In this document: in pieces, positions 23,969 through 35,959 of the stretch | How positions within the stretch are numbered: position 1 is the stretch's first letter | Layout of the letters: every line of letters starts with the position of its first letter | Source of the DNA: Hibiscus mutabilis | Taxonomy: Eukaryota; Streptophyta; Magnoliopsida; Malvales; Malvaceae | DNA length: 64,000 nt | Direction: 5' to 3' | Assembly (NCBI GenBank): GCA_019671005.1 | Contig: CM033741.1 | Span: 1,426,001 to 1,490,000 of the forward strand | The notes under the pieces: model-generated | Seen by the model: the letters and a program-made list of their open reading frames with translations, nothing else | Databases searched by the model: none | What the model was told of the DNA's origin: nothing | Position numbers and translations under genes: made by a program

Positions 23969-24535
23969 TCATTTGTTAGTGCAATCCCTTGCAAAATGGC
24001 CTTCCTCTCCGCAACTAAAACATCTTCGTCCTCCTCGACCATCACCGCTTCCGCCGCCGCTGTATCTTCCACTTCCACCATCATCCCCACGGCCGCCACT
24101 GTATCTCGTACTTCCACCTTCTTGATAACAATCCCTCGCTAAATGCCCCGTCCTCCCACAATTATAACACGCACCACTACCTCCTCCTCCGCGACCACCA
24201 CCATAACCTCCTCTCCTGTAACCACCACCACCACCCCTACCTCTGCCGCCATAATATCCTCCTCTCCCACCACCACGACCACCACGGGGAGGGTGGCGAG
24301 ATCGGGCCAAAGGAGCTACATCAACTGCCTTTGCTCGTCCGTCTTCACCGATATCAACGGAGAATTCAACGGGTTGGTTATCAGATAGGGTACGGAAGCC
24401 TTCGGAAAGAATAGAGGTCTGGTGGACGAAAAGGTCGTCGCCTCCGCCGTCGGGAGCTATGAAACCGAAACACTTTTGAGCACTGAACCATTTGACGGTG
24501 CCTGTGGATCTCTCGGTGGTGGTCGTCTCAGCCAT
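23969..24535 (-). CDS. Glycine-rich cold-shock domain/zinc-knuckle protein (GRP2/CSP2-like)
   Basis: A single open frame of 188 residues starts at ATG 24535-24533. Residues about 10-78 form a cold-shock domain (TGTVKWFSAQKCFGFI, DDLFVHQTSI), an OB fold that binds single-stranded RNA and DNA. After a Gly/Arg-rich linker come two CCHC zinc knuckles, CYNCGRTGHLARDC and CFSCGEEGHFARDC, separated by another Gly-rich stretch. Plant proteins of this layout are RNA chaperones in cold acclimation and development, found in nucleus and cytoplasm. The RNP1-like motif normally reads KGFGFI; here it is KCFGFI. Long plus-strand frames across the same bases are shadows of the Gly codons. Confidence 0.93.
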   Translation of the reverse strand: MAETTTTERSTGTVKWFSAQKCFGFIAPDGGGDDLFVHQTSILSEGFRTLSDNQPVEFSVDIGEDGRAKAVDVAPLARSRHPPRGGRGGGRGGYYGGRGRGGGGGYRRGGYGGGRGGGGSGACYNCGRTGHLARDCYQEGGSTRYSGGRGDDGGSGRYSGGGSGDGRGGRRCFSCGEEGHFARDCTNK

Positions 24536-25756
24536 TGCCTTCGAGAAGATTCTAGAAAATGGCTAAAGTAAAGAAGTTTCTCCCCCGGGACTTTTTTGTT
24601 GTAGTGGTTTTTTGGGCTCGCCATAATATTGAGGGCGGGATGATTTCATGTGTGTCGTGGGATAAAGATCGGAGGGTAGAAAGGAGGGGTTGGATTGGAT
24701 CTGACGGTTTGTAAATTTTGGTGGCTTATCCGTTTGCAGTGTTTGACTGGCTTCGCTTAAATATGAATGGATTAGCTTTTTGCCCTTTTTATTTTGGGAA
24801 TGAATTGAATAATACAAAGGTCTCCCAAATATTTTTAGAAAAAATATATTGATGGATTTTTAAAAAAAAAAAAGTAATTTTGTAATTATTTTTTTCCAAA
24901 AATCAAATATCAAAACCTAGACGAAGTCTGATATACTTTTTACATAATTTATATTTATCATAATTTCAATGATAAAATAATAAACTAATTTATTTTTTCA
25001 TTTAAAATCATGAATTTATCAAATGTCAAAACCTTTTTATATTTTCTAGTGATAGAAATTGAATTCATGGTTTGCTTATACGCCTCTATTGTCATAAGTT
25101 GATCCAAAAACGCAGTTGTGGATCATTTGCCAATAAGTTCAAGTAGATTAGTAGGCTTAGTCTCTGATGGGCTTAGAGAATAAAAGAAATAGTAGGGTCC
25201 ATTTCAAATTTCAACTGTTACCTTACCATGGCTCAGTTCAAGAACGAGTTTGAACCAGTTTTTAGTTGCCAACGAAAAAATGGCGCCGAGCTATCTAAAT
25301 TTTTTATCGTTTCAATTAGTTTTTGCACCTGATTTGGTCTTCAAACCAAGCTTTTGAAAATGTTAAAAATTCTAGTTTTTCCCCAATTCACCATTCTCAC
25401 CGCTTTTGCCCTAAAATTTCGTTTCGAAATCATTTCTGAACAGAGCCTATGTTTATATTCAAATTTCAATCATATCCATAAAAAATGATATTTACACAAT
25501 GAATCTAACAAATGGCCCAGTAAAAAAGTGACAATGTTCATCTCAAAAGATTCGAGTTCAATCGCTTTGTCTACAAGGGGTGTGTACATAGTCAAAAGAT
25601 TAAGAACATATATAAATAGATACTACCTTATCAACATCTTTAGACTATTTAAAATAATATTCACATGATTAAAATCAAATTTAATCATTATAATGCGTAA
25701 ATATAATTAAAAAAATTATATTAGTAAATATTAAAATCAAATTTAATCATTATAAG
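24536..25756. other. Promoter of the cold-shock gene and AT-rich spacer
   Basis: The 5' UTR and promoter should occupy the first few hundred bases above 24535. No element was firmly recognised in the rest. Confidence 0.35.
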
Positions 25757-25924
25757 CAGGGACAAAGCCAGAATTACAAGTTGAGGGACAAACTTAAATA
25801 TTTAAAAAGTAAGGGGGACAAATGTATAATTAGTCTATTTTAAAAAATCTACATTATAAAGGTAAAAAAAAAAAAATTGGAGTGGGGGCATGACCCCTCC
25901 CGGCCCCATATCCCTTTGCCCCTG
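25757..25924. mobile_element. Small hAT-like MITE
   Basis: The left end cagggacaaagcca and the right end ccctttgcccctg are inverted complements with few mismatches. CAGGGGC(G)GAGCCA-like ends are typical of Tip100-group hAT elements in plants. The internal sequence includes gggggcatgacccctcccgg. The flanking 8-mers (attataag and ttaatacg) do not match well, so the target duplication has decayed or the ends are slightly off. Confidence 0.45.
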
Positions 25925-25966
25925 TTAATACGATTAATAATCGAAATATATAAATTAAAGGCTAAA

Positions 25967-27369
25967 GGTTTTTTGGCCCCGAGTTCGACTCAAATTAGCA
26001 ATGTCGCTCCTCGCGCGAAAATACATTTAATTAGGTCCTCTAGTTCGCACATTGCAACAAATTAGCCCATTGACCAACGTTGGCCGACGGAACCGTTAAC
26101 AGCTGCATATGTGGCCGTTAACTATGCCACGTCACGACTGATGTATCAAAAGTGCTGACGAGGCATCCATTTTAAACAAAATTCTTTTTTCATATTTATT
26201 TTATATTAAATTTTAACTAATCAGGCGATGACACGTAACATCATTTGATTGATTTTAAAGTAAAAATTTAAAATAATTCATGAATTGGAGGGGCCGGAAA
26301 TTGGAAAACTTAACGCTTCACCATCAGGTCAACCTTTTAACCTTGTCAATAAACACCAAATGTATTATATAACCTCGTTAAAAAAAAACATGCTTGTTTC
26401 TTCATTACCTTGCCAATTTCAAAGCTTAAGTTTTCCTCTGCAAACAGAGAATTGAGAGAACTTCCTTTTTTATGCAATAAACCTTATTGATACAATAGAG
26501 TACAAAAATAATAATTCAGAATCATAGAACAAACTAGATACACATTGTCAAACTATTAACACAACTCAACTAACTGAATAAAAACTGTTGAAGTGGCGGA
26601 GTGTACAACAATCCAGCAAAAAAAAGTAAAACAAATTATCTTAAAGCTTCCAATTTCATGGTGTTTTTGAAGTTTTAGTGGCTTTCATCTGCTTTCTAAT
26701 TCTCAGTTGCTTGAGTAATTCTAACGGGGGGCAGCCAATAACTTTCCCGGTCGTCGGAATGATGTTGCAGCTCTTACTCAACGTTCACTGGGTTCACGAT
26801 TGGTGCACTGAGATTCTCCAAAAATGCCACTGCACTTCGCTTCTCGTCGGTCCTTGGTTCTCTAATGTTATAACCTCTTAACCTTATCATATCGTTTAAA
26901 ATATTCTTTGGACGTCTGACAAAACAAAACAACAATGACAATATTCTGATGGAAAGTTCTGACATTGATAAAATAAAACGGAGGTAATGAAGAAGCAGCC
27001 GCAGCGGCCATATGCTATTTTAAGGAGATTACATAACAAATTTAATATTTATTGATAAGGTTAAAAATTTGGTCTAGTGGTGAAGCATTAAGTTTTCTCA
27101 TCTTGTATAGGTTTGACTTTCAGCCCCTTCAATTCGTAAGTTATTTTAACTTTTTACTTTAAAACAAATCAAATGATGTCACTTGTCATCATCTTATTAG
27201 GTAAAAATAAATATAAAAAAATTAATATTACATCAACAGTTTTGACACGTCAGCCGTAACGTGACATGTAGTTAACGGCCACATATGCAACAGTTAACGA
27301 TTCCGTCAGTTAATGTTGATCAAAAGATAATATAACTAATTTGGATCAAACTCGAGAAAAAAAAACCCC
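25967..27369. mobile_element. Long-TIR transposable element, no intact transposase
   Basis: The left arm (25967 to about 26360) and right arm (about 27030-27369) are inverted copies: cgttaacagctgcatatgtgg against ccacatatgcaacagttaacg, and caaattag against ctaatttg. The left arm keeps about 90 bases that the right arm lacks. The middle (26400-27000) has no open frame with a known domain. Long TIRs of 300 or more bases suggest Mutator-like origin, but no 9-bp target duplication was found at the ends I chose. Confidence 0.6.
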
Positions 27370-27865
27370 TCTAACTTAAATTAAATTTTAAAAATTCTGT
27401 ACATAACTTATATAAAATTAGACTTAAAAATAAATAAATATAGTTCGAAAACCTACCCATTGTAATGTAGGCTTCAAACAAGTTGTGTTTTGAAAGGTAG
27501 CAACGTAGGTAACAAGTAGTCCCATGTTGTCAGAAAATTCTTATCCAATTAAGCAAAATAAAAAAATAAGGGGGGTATGATGGTGCTGTAGCTATAACCC
27601 AATGAGGCAACAACACGTGACAGAATCAGCTGGTCGGCGGCGGCAATGAAAGTGAGAATATTAAATTAGGATCGGAACCTGAATAAACTTGCTGGAAAGG
27701 ATTAGGAAAAGAATCATCTAACCTCTAACCATGGAATTACCCTCCCTACAACTTGTTTAATGCTTCCCAGTTTAACTCTTCCCTGTTCCTACTCTCCCTC
27801 TGCACGTATTCTTCACCTCCATTTTGCTTTATATATCCATCTCTGCTACAAATGTCTCAATACAG
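27370..27865. other. Promoter region of the thaumatin-like gene
   Basis: A TATATA at about 27829-27836 sits only about 35 bases before the ATG, so if it is the TATA box the 5' UTR is very short. Confidence 0.35.
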
Positions 27866-29051
27866 ATGGATCTGCTTTCACCTCTTCTATTCATACTGCT
27901 AATGCTTTCAGCAGGTAAATCTTAAATTCTCCCCTCTTCTTTACAATAATGTATTAACACATCGCTACATTTATTTCATTTAAGCGGTTTTCCGGATTTA
28001 AATAGCGATTGTAACGTGCTATTTGGCTGTTTTCGGCAGGGATAGAACTGTATGAATGTGCAAGAACATTCACCATAATAAACAATTGCAAGGAAACTAT
28101 CTGGCCCGGAATTACCCCCGGTGAAAGCTTTAATGGTGGAGGTATTGAATTGAAGCCACGCCAATCTGTTGTCTTCAATGCCCCGTTGGCTGGAGTGGTC
28201 GCATATGGGGTCGAACCGGTTGCAAGTTCGACAGCAACGGAAAGGGTCCATGCCAGACCGGGGACTGTGGCGAAACCCTTAAGTGCGGAGGTGCCGGCAA
28301 AACCCCGGCTTCGCTCACCGAGTTTACGCTCGCTACTCCTGATTTTTACGACGTCAGTCTCGTTGATGGATTTAATGTGCCGGTATCTGTTACACCGTTA
28401 AACGGTAAGGGGAATTGCTCCACTGCTGGATGCAACTCCGACCTGAGGCAAAACTGCCCTTCCGAGCTCGCCGTCAAGGCCAACGGGAAGGTTATCGCTT
28501 GCCGGAGCGCGTGTGATGTGTTCAACACGGATGAATATTGTTGCAGAGGAACGCATGGAAACCCTTCGACTTGTCAACCTACGTATTATTCCAAGACGTT
28601 CAAGTCTGCATGCCCTACTTCTTATAGTTATGCATATGATGATCCTACCAGTATTTTCACCTGTTCTGGAGCAGATTATGTCATCACCTTCTGCTTAACT
28701 AGGTTCGTATCTTTTTCGGACTTAATAACGAAACTTCCCTATAAATGGAAGGAAGATACGGTAAAGGCTGGCAAATATTGAGATTCGAACTTAAACTTAT
28801 TCAATATCTTAATGATACTAGTTAAATAAACAAACTAAATTAAGGCTCGAGTTTAAATCTCCTCTTGATTGATCATTTAGTGAATTAAAAGCTTTGTTGT
28901 TTATGATTTCAGGAATCAAACAACATGTAGTTACCATGATCACAAGCTGGTTTGCAAGAACAAAGCAAATGGTTTAGACCCATTGGTGGGAAGATGGTGG
29001 GCGTCTTTGCTTGCACTGTTCTTCATGACTAATCTGTGGAACATTTTATAA
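27866..29051 (+). pseudogene. Thaumatin-like protein gene with one-base frameshift
   Basis: Exons are 27866-27914, 28040-28702 and 28913-29051. Exon 1 encodes a signal peptide (MDLLSPLLFILLMLSA). Exon 2 begins with the thaumatin pattern FTIINNCKETIWPGI. At 28185-28187 one base is missing (ccccgttggctgg; a GTT codon is expected after CCG). Restoring the frame gives GWSGRIWGRTGC, CGAGKTPASLAEF-like text, DFYDVSLVDGFN, CRSACDVFNTDEYCC and YSYAYDD, all PR-5 family landmarks with many of the 16 expected cysteines. Exon 3 adds a tail ending in a hydrophobic segment (WASLLALFFMTNLW), which suggests a membrane- or GPI-anchored subtype. Without correction translation leaves the domain after about 60 residues. 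A sequencing or assembly error in a GG run is the alternative. Confidence 0.85.
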
Positions 29052-29320
29052 GGGGGAAACAAGATCAGTCTTTGTTTTAAATGGGACGATAGTTTTTTTT
29101 TCTGTTTTTCTAACGTGGCAAATGATGCATGATTTTATCCTGTTATTTTGTCATTTTAATATTTGAAAAATAGTTGTAATTGCAAATATAATCCATTCTC
29201 CAATCCTCTTCCATTTCAGAACCAAAATCAAGTAGGTGCAATTGTTAATTTTGGCGTATATAATTATTAAGAAATATATTGTTGTTTACTTTTTTTAATG
29301 AAGTCAAAATAAATTTATGG
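29052..29320. other. 3' UTR of the thaumatin-like gene and spacer
   Basis: Probable 3' UTR with T-rich runs. Nothing else seen. Confidence 0.35.
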
Positions 29321-29324
29321 CCTC

Positions 29325-30055
29325 TTTGCTAACCAGCCTTTTGAGTCAAAATTAGAGATTTGAAGTAATTTTAGAGGTTTGATTAGTCAAATCTGCTAAC
29401 TTAGATGTTTGGTAAATAGAAAATTACAATAGCGGATTGGGGTAAAATATCTCATTTTAAAATAACTCCTTTTAGGAACTTTTTGAGTTAGAGGTTTGGA
29501 TAAAAGATCTATAAAGATTTTTTTATCCTTAATAATTATAAAAAATTTCTCTAAATAACATAAATTTTGAATAACTAATAAATTAAAAATAATTTCATAA
29601 ATAAAAAATTAATATACACATAGGAATTTAATAATTAATAAAATTATATTTAAAATATAATTTCATAAATAAAAAAATTAATATATATTCAAATTTAATA
29701 ATTATTAAAATTATATTAAAATAATTTCATAAATAAAAAATTAATATATCCTTAATATAAGCTTAACAATGATATTAAAAAAATAATTTTTATAATCTAA
29801 ATTAATATTAATAGATACAGAATATTAATAACTAACAAATTATTCAAGCAAGTATTGAATATAATCATATCCTTATATGTCATTTTTTTGTTCAAATAAT
29901 GAAACAGCTATCAACTATCAATTAATTTTATCAAATATTTTTGTACAATCAGCTAATGCAATCCGCTAGTTAAATTAGCTAATACTATCAGCTATCCGCT
30001 ATCTGCTAATATAATCCACTGTCAACTATCCGATAATTACCAAACGTCATAAGCT
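29325..30055. mobile_element. Candidate non-autonomous TIR element, very AT-rich
   Basis: The left part has gatgtttggtaaatag and the right end has gataattaccaaacgtc, partly inverted, with repeated ccgcta/gcggat phrases on both sides. The middle is a run of ttaatatataaatt-type repeats (about 29560-29760). The edges are uncertain. Confidence 0.3.
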
Positions 30056-31165
30056 TTTATGAGTTTAACCAATAATAATAATTTAGATTAAACGTAAAAA
30101 TGATATAAAATTAATATTTTCAAAATAAATATATAATAATGGTAATATATATACACACGCTAATAGAGAAGAGAGCGGCGGACACTGATACCAATCCTTT
30201 ATTTTAATTTGAATGACATAACAACTTGTTTGTCAATAAATTTTAATTTAGTCATATATTTATTCATAAACTTATAATTGACTCAATTGTTATTTTTAGA
30301 AGAAGAGTGACAAATTTGCCACTAAACTTAAACTAAATGACATGTGATGTAATTTATCTTAAATATTAAATCTAAATTCCATTTTAAGAGTTAATAAGGT
30401 TTAAATTTGATTATCCATAAACAATTAAGAAAAGAAATAAAATACTAATATATTATGAACAATATGAAATATGAACTAGTACGCAGTGAGAAGAATTCCA
30501 CTTTGAATTGATGGAAACGGCCTTAAAAGGTCAACAAACATCCTCAAATAGCGGGGTAAATGAGTAAGGACCCGTTTTTTTTTGGGCAAATTAAAGTTTG
30601 AGACAGATTAAAATTTTACAAAAGCTAAAAATTCAACTTTTGATAAGTTAAGATTTGGAAGCTTAAGTGATGGACAAATTAAAATTAAGAAATTAAATTT
30701 TTGAGTATTTTTTATTATTTTTAAAAATTTTGAGTGAAAAAAATTAATTTCACCCTCCAAATACAACAAAAGATAAAGTTTAAGTATAGAATGATCCGTC
30801 CAGGCCTAGCCACATATCGTTCGATGTGATCCCAGAAAGTGGACAAAAGTCAAAACTATGCGCAAGTCTCGGAGAGTTTTCGGCTCCTCCTTTTCATGTC
30901 TTTTTATTTTACATATTATTATGTGATGGTTCCCCGTGACGTTTAAGGCTTTAACTTCTTATAAACCATGAATCAGCATTTGATATATCGATGTATCTTC
31001 GTTCGGGATTTAGGGTATTAAAAATTAAATTTAAGGAAATAAGAGATATTAAAATATATTTAAAAATTTATAGTAAATTTTACAGTGTATATTCAAGACG
31101 TCACATGCAGACGACGACTTGCTATTTTTAATTTTTTTTAAGTTATCATGCACTGAATACTTTAC
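30056..31165. other. AT-rich spacer, nothing recognised
   Basis: No coding frame with a known motif and no clear repeat borders. Confidence 0.4.
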
Positions 31166-31362
31166 CTTATAAAAATATTTAACAAACTCATGAAGCCACC
31201 TAAAGGTGGCTTTTTTCACATCCACTTATCTTTAAAAAAATATTAAACAAACTCAGGACATCACCTACAGGGGCGTCTTTCACCTCCACTTACGTTAAAA
31301 AAATTAAACAAACCTATGACGCCACATGCAGGTGTCATCTTCCACCTCTATTGTTCAATTTG
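31166..31362. repeat. Three-unit minisatellite, about 65 bp per unit
   Basis: Units begin tttaacaaactcatgaag, attaaacaaactcaggac and attaaacaaacctatgac. Each contains a small hairpin-forming motif (gccacctaaaggtggc; gacatcacctacaggggcgtc; gacgccacatgcaggtgtc) followed by cacctccactt-like text. A related partial motif, gacgtcacatgcagacg, sits upstream at 31099. Confidence 0.65.
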
Positions 31363-31544
31363 TCGTAGTTTCCAAAATAAAACTTAAAGACCCCATTTTC
31401 TTAAATTTAATTTCAAGGACAATATTCCCTTATTTGTGTGATGTATCATGTACCTGTAAATAGAAAATATAACGAGGAGTGTAAAATTAATATATTTTAA
31501 TGAAAATATGATACGTCATTAAAATTAAATACATATATTAATGA

Positions 31545-31785
31545 GCTATATTTTGATACACAAGTTGTGTAAAAAATTACATAACCCTTCATATTTAAGC
31601 TATAAAATTTAAAACTTAAATCCCTAGCCCTAACACTTTAAAATCTAAATATTAAACCCCTAAACTCTAAATTCTAACCATAAACCTTAAATTTTACACC
31701 CTACGATCTAAACCCTAAATCACAACCTAAATCTCTAAGCCCTAAAATTAAAAGATTTGTATAAACTAAGCTCGTGTATCGAAAT
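31545..31785. mobile_element. MITE with AAACCCTAA-type interior, copy 3
   Basis: The left end gatacacaagttgtgtaaaa and right end tttgtataaactaagctcgtgtatc are imperfect inverted repeats. The interior is a degenerate run of ctaaacccctaaa / ccttaaat units. This is the copy with the clearest ends and the best type member of the family. Confidence 0.55.
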
Positions 31786-33330
31786 ATTTTCCTATATTAA
31801 TTCCAGTTCTCAGTTTTCAAGAGATTCTCACACTAACAATATCAATTAAACTTATTTAAATATTTAATCCATCCTTATAAAAAATATATAACTAATATAA
31901 TAATAAATAAACTCATACATTATTAGAATTAACATAAAATTCAAATCTTATAGTTATTGCGACACTATTAATTAATTATAATTATGAATAAAATAAAATA
32001 TGTAAGATTTTTAGTGGAGAAAAACACGTTGAGTTATGCTACTAACAGGTAAATATAGGACGGTAATTAAAAATAGGTAATTCACTGACAATCAGCTGGC
32101 TTTATAAGATAATGTATTAGATGTTAAAAAAAGGGTAGAAAGTTAAAATCTTGACATTGTAGTTGAATTGTAAAAATTATTTTACAATAAATTTTTACAG
32201 TATACATCAAAATCAATCAAATATTATACAAGTAACAGGAAAAAACATAAGTATAGACCAACCAAGGGTGATGATGACATTATATCCCAAAAATGGAAAA
32301 TTTCTGGTCTAGTACTTAAAATTTTAAAATTTAACTTGTACAAAGATAAAATTACATTTTAGCCATATAAACATATAAACTTTTTGACTCAATTCTTTTA
32401 ATAATGTTATTTTTAAGGCTTAATATAAAAATAAATGCCTAAATTACATCTCTTGTTAAATGTAATTGCTTAAAGTTTTTTGTCAAAATATATGCCTAAC
32501 GTTTTATTTTGTTAATTTTAGGTGTTTGGTAGTTAACTATCGTTAAAAAATTCGTCAACCAATTAAATTTTGACACGTAACATATTTAATTTTTAATTTT
32601 TTTAATTATTTTTTGTTTTTAATGATTTACATTATTTAAAAAATCCTAAAATTCTAAAAAAATTAAAATAATCCCCAAATCCCAAATTCTCACAATTGTC
32701 ACAGCCGTCAAGTACGCCCCTTCAGTCATCGAACTGATCATTTTTCTCAATGTGATGTTATTGAAAACAGACAAACCTACAATTTAGGGGATGATAAAAG
32801 GGGAAAATTTTTATTCATAATAAATATTAAATCCATAACATAGGTTAGATAAGATAGTGTCAACTGAAAATTTTCAACCACTCATTCTAAAAATTCTTGA
32901 GGACAATATATCGTTTTAGTTTTTCTATCGTACTTTACGGTTGATTTTCATTGAATTGTAGTTCAACACAAATTAGCTCGTATTGGAAAGACCTCATCTC
33001 GAATTGAATTTGAATTAAAGTTCGATAACCGAAAGCCTTCATCATTTCATCACTATTTAGTCACCGATTGCCTTTGACCTTTGTCATGTCGTCTTTTAAT
33101 ACAGGGGATCCACTTAGGTTAAATATTGCAATTTGCACGACTTTATAAACGACAAAAGCACTACATAACATTTTAAAAATTAAATTACTATTTTATACCA
33201 TCGGAATTTTAAAGTTTGAACTGATATTGAGAGGTGGAACAATAATGCAATATTTATTTATTTATTGCAACCAACATGTACAAGATTCAGATATCTATAC
33301 AATAAGACATTTTATAATTTAATTAAAGGG
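31786..33330. other. AT-rich spacer, nothing recognised
   Basis: No domain-bearing frame was seen. 32640-32700 has a short region of aaatcctaaaattctaaaa units. Confidence 0.4.
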
Positions 33331-33331
33331 T

Positions 33332-33575
33332 TTAAATTTGATACACAGGCTGTGTAAAATAAATTTTATATAAATTTGTTTATTTATATTATAAATCAAA
33401 ATCAAAATCAAAATTAAATTTAAATTTTAAAAAACTAAATCACAAACTCTAAAAACCTAAACTCTAAATTCTAAATACTATCTTAAATTATAAAGTTTAC
33501 AATCTAAATTCTTAAACTCTAAATCTTAAATTAAATCTCTAATCTCTAAAGCTAAAAAATTTGTGTAAACTATAT
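33332..33575. mobile_element. AAACCCTAA-type MITE, copy 4
   Basis: Starts tgatacacaggctgtgtaaaa and ends aaaaatttgtgtaaacta; the interior consists of ctaaactctaaattctaaat units. Confidence 0.5.
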
Positions 33576-33989
33576 TGATTTTTTCTCTTTTAACTAATAT
33601 AAGATTTTTATTAGTATAACATGTCAGATATTATACCTTGATGGATCAAGAACCATAGATAATAATAAATTAGTAAGCTAACTAATCATTATGATTATGT
33701 ATGGCTGACCGGCTTCAGATGGAGTATAAAAGATCTCCTCAATGCTCGAGTGTTTATCACCTCTTAAGCTACGGCTATATTCGGCGGAGACAAAGTTAAG
33801 ATATTTATTAAAGAAATCAGAATGAATTCTTGATATTTGGTGGGGATAAAGTATAATTTTTCCTTGAGTTAATTGATAATTACATTTTAAAAAATTATTT
33901 AACACTTATTTTTGTTCATTTTAAGGTATTTACCATAATGAATCCATTGACCAATTCTTTTATTTGTTGGTATATAAATAAGAAAATAC

Positions 33990-34250
33990 TTTAATATATA
34001 AGTTTGTGTTAAAGTTTGCGCAAGCCTTTTAATTTTAAGATTTATGAATTTATGTTATGGTTTATGGTGTAGGAGTTTAGATCGTAGGGTGTAGAATTTA
34101 TGATTTATGATTAAAATTTAAAGTCTAGGATTTAGGATTTGGGTTTAAGGTTGTTAGGGTTAGAAATTTATGTTTTAGATTTTTTTTAGTTTAAATATGA
34201 AGGGTTGTGTACTTTTTTTATATAGCCTGTGTATCAAAATATAACACAAA
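33990..34250. mobile_element. AAACCCTAA-type MITE, copy 5 (opposite orientation)
   Basis: Begins aagtttgtgttaaagtttgcg and ends tatagcctgtgtatcaaaat. The interior is ttatggtttatggtg / ggatttaggatttgg units, the complement of the array in copies 3 and 4. A further fragment lies at 34440-34560. Confidence 0.5.
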
Positions 34251-34560
34251 TAAATAATAGACGTTGGCCATGTATTTTAAAATACTTTATGTTCACGACG
34301 AAGATCGAACTCTACATACATCCTTTAACTCCATTCATAGTAATATTTAGTAAATATTTGTTAGTATGTATCATGTTGAATATATGACAAAAATTCTTTG
34401 TCTTTTTCGGTGTCACTTTCTTTGTTCAACAGTACAAAATTAATTTATAAGCCACGACTCTAAATTCTAAACTATAAACTCGAAATTCTAAAAAATATAT
34501 CATACCAATAATTTCCTAAATCCTAACCTTAAATCTTAATTCTAAGCCTGTTTTTTTAGC

Positions 34561-35211
34561 GTGTGACATATAAAGGGCACTAGAAATAAACAAAAATTTT
34601 ATATCCGTCGTGCACAACATACAATTTAAATAAAAGCGTAGTAAACAATATTTTTTATTCTATTAAATAAATTATTTTTAATACATTAATTATTATTTTT
34701 TCTAACTCATAGAGTTATAATTTTTGTGCATATCGTAATTTGTTAATTATCGAAATATAAAGTATAATAAATAATGGCTTAAGGGCTACTTTGTGATCTT
34801 GTAGTAGTTTTAATTTATTGATTTCACACTTATGGTATTTTAGCATCAATTTAGCATATGAAGTAATCGAATTACATCACAGTTTGTTCTTTGACTGACA
34901 TTTTAACCCAATTTTTAAATCTCAAACCCTAAATCATAAACCCCAGTCAAAATTTTTATTAATCTAAAGTAATTATAAAACATAAAATTATTCTTAAACC
35001 CTAAACGGTGATATAATTAGACTACTTCAAGAGCCAAATCGATATAAAAAATATCATAAAGATGAAAACAATAAATTGAGACTACTACAAATATAAAAAT
35101 AACCCTTAAATCATAAATTATTGATGTATAATTGAATTGGATACTTAAAGGTGTACGACCAATAGAGGTTTGAGGTCCACTTTGTGTTATGAATTAAAAA
35201 CCCATCATTAA
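34561..35211. other. AT-rich spacer
   Basis: Short aaaccctaaat phrases at 34925 and 34995. No gene. Confidence 0.35.
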
Positions 35212-35220
35212 TATTTTATT

Positions 35221-35949
35221 GGGTAAACTACATCAGTAGTCATCGAACTATAGTTTTTTATTTTATTTTGGTCACCGAATTATTTTTTTTGGTAAAAATA
35301 TCACTAACATTATGTTCCCTTCCTATTTTGGTCACTGAACTATTTTTTTTGCTGGCGTGGAATTTTATTATATTTTTTAATTTTTCATGTCATTTATTTT
35401 CTCTCCTCGTAAGCAATATATGTTATTTTATAATATTTTTATTTAAACTAACAGAATTGTGACACGTGTCGCTGCCTATTAGTGGAATAAAAGAATGAAA
35501 AATCAAGCCTCTTATGCAGCCAGAGAGATTCGACTAATAGGCAATTACACGTGTCACCATCCTATTAGTAGTTACACGTGTCACCATCTCTCTGGCTGCA
35601 TAAGGGGCTTGATTTTTCATTTTTTTATTCCACTAATAGGCAGTGACACGTGTCACCATCTTGTTAGTTTGAATAAAAATATTATAAAATAACATATATT
35701 GCTTACGAAAAGAGAGAAAAAATGGCATGAAAAATTAAAATTTCATGTCAGCAAAACCGTTAAGTTTTTAACAGCCGGTGACCAAAATAGGAAGGAAACA
35801 TAACATTAATGATGTTTTTGCCCAAAAAAATAGTTCGGTGACCAAAATAGGAAGAAAATATAACGTTAGTGATGTTTTTGCCAAAAAAATAGTTCAGTGA
35901 TCAAAATAAGAAAGAACTATAGTTCGGCGACTATTGGTGTAGTTTACCG
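35221..35949. mobile_element. Mutator-like foldback element A, near-complete palindrome
   Basis: Begins gggtaaactacatcagtag and ends gactattggtgtagtttaccg. The flanks carry an identical 9-bp direct repeat, tattttatt, at 35212-35220 and 35950-35958, the duplication size of Mutator elements. The arms pair over more than 300 bases, including the exact inverted block aatgaaaaatcaagcc / ggcttgatttttcatt. The right arm has an extra internal copy of tggtgaccaaaataggaag-type text. No transposase is encoded. The open frames inside are by-products of the hairpin. Confidence 0.88.
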
Positions 35950-35959
35950 TATTTTATTT

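Noticed and set aside
24143..24388. Plus-strand Thr/Ser-rich open frame
   Set aside because: It is the complement of the Gly-rich codons of the cold-shock gene.
35221..35949. CRISPR-like or regulatory repeat array because acacgtgtcaccatc recurs
   Set aside because: The recurrences are explained by the two arms of a palindrome in a eukaryotic transposon.
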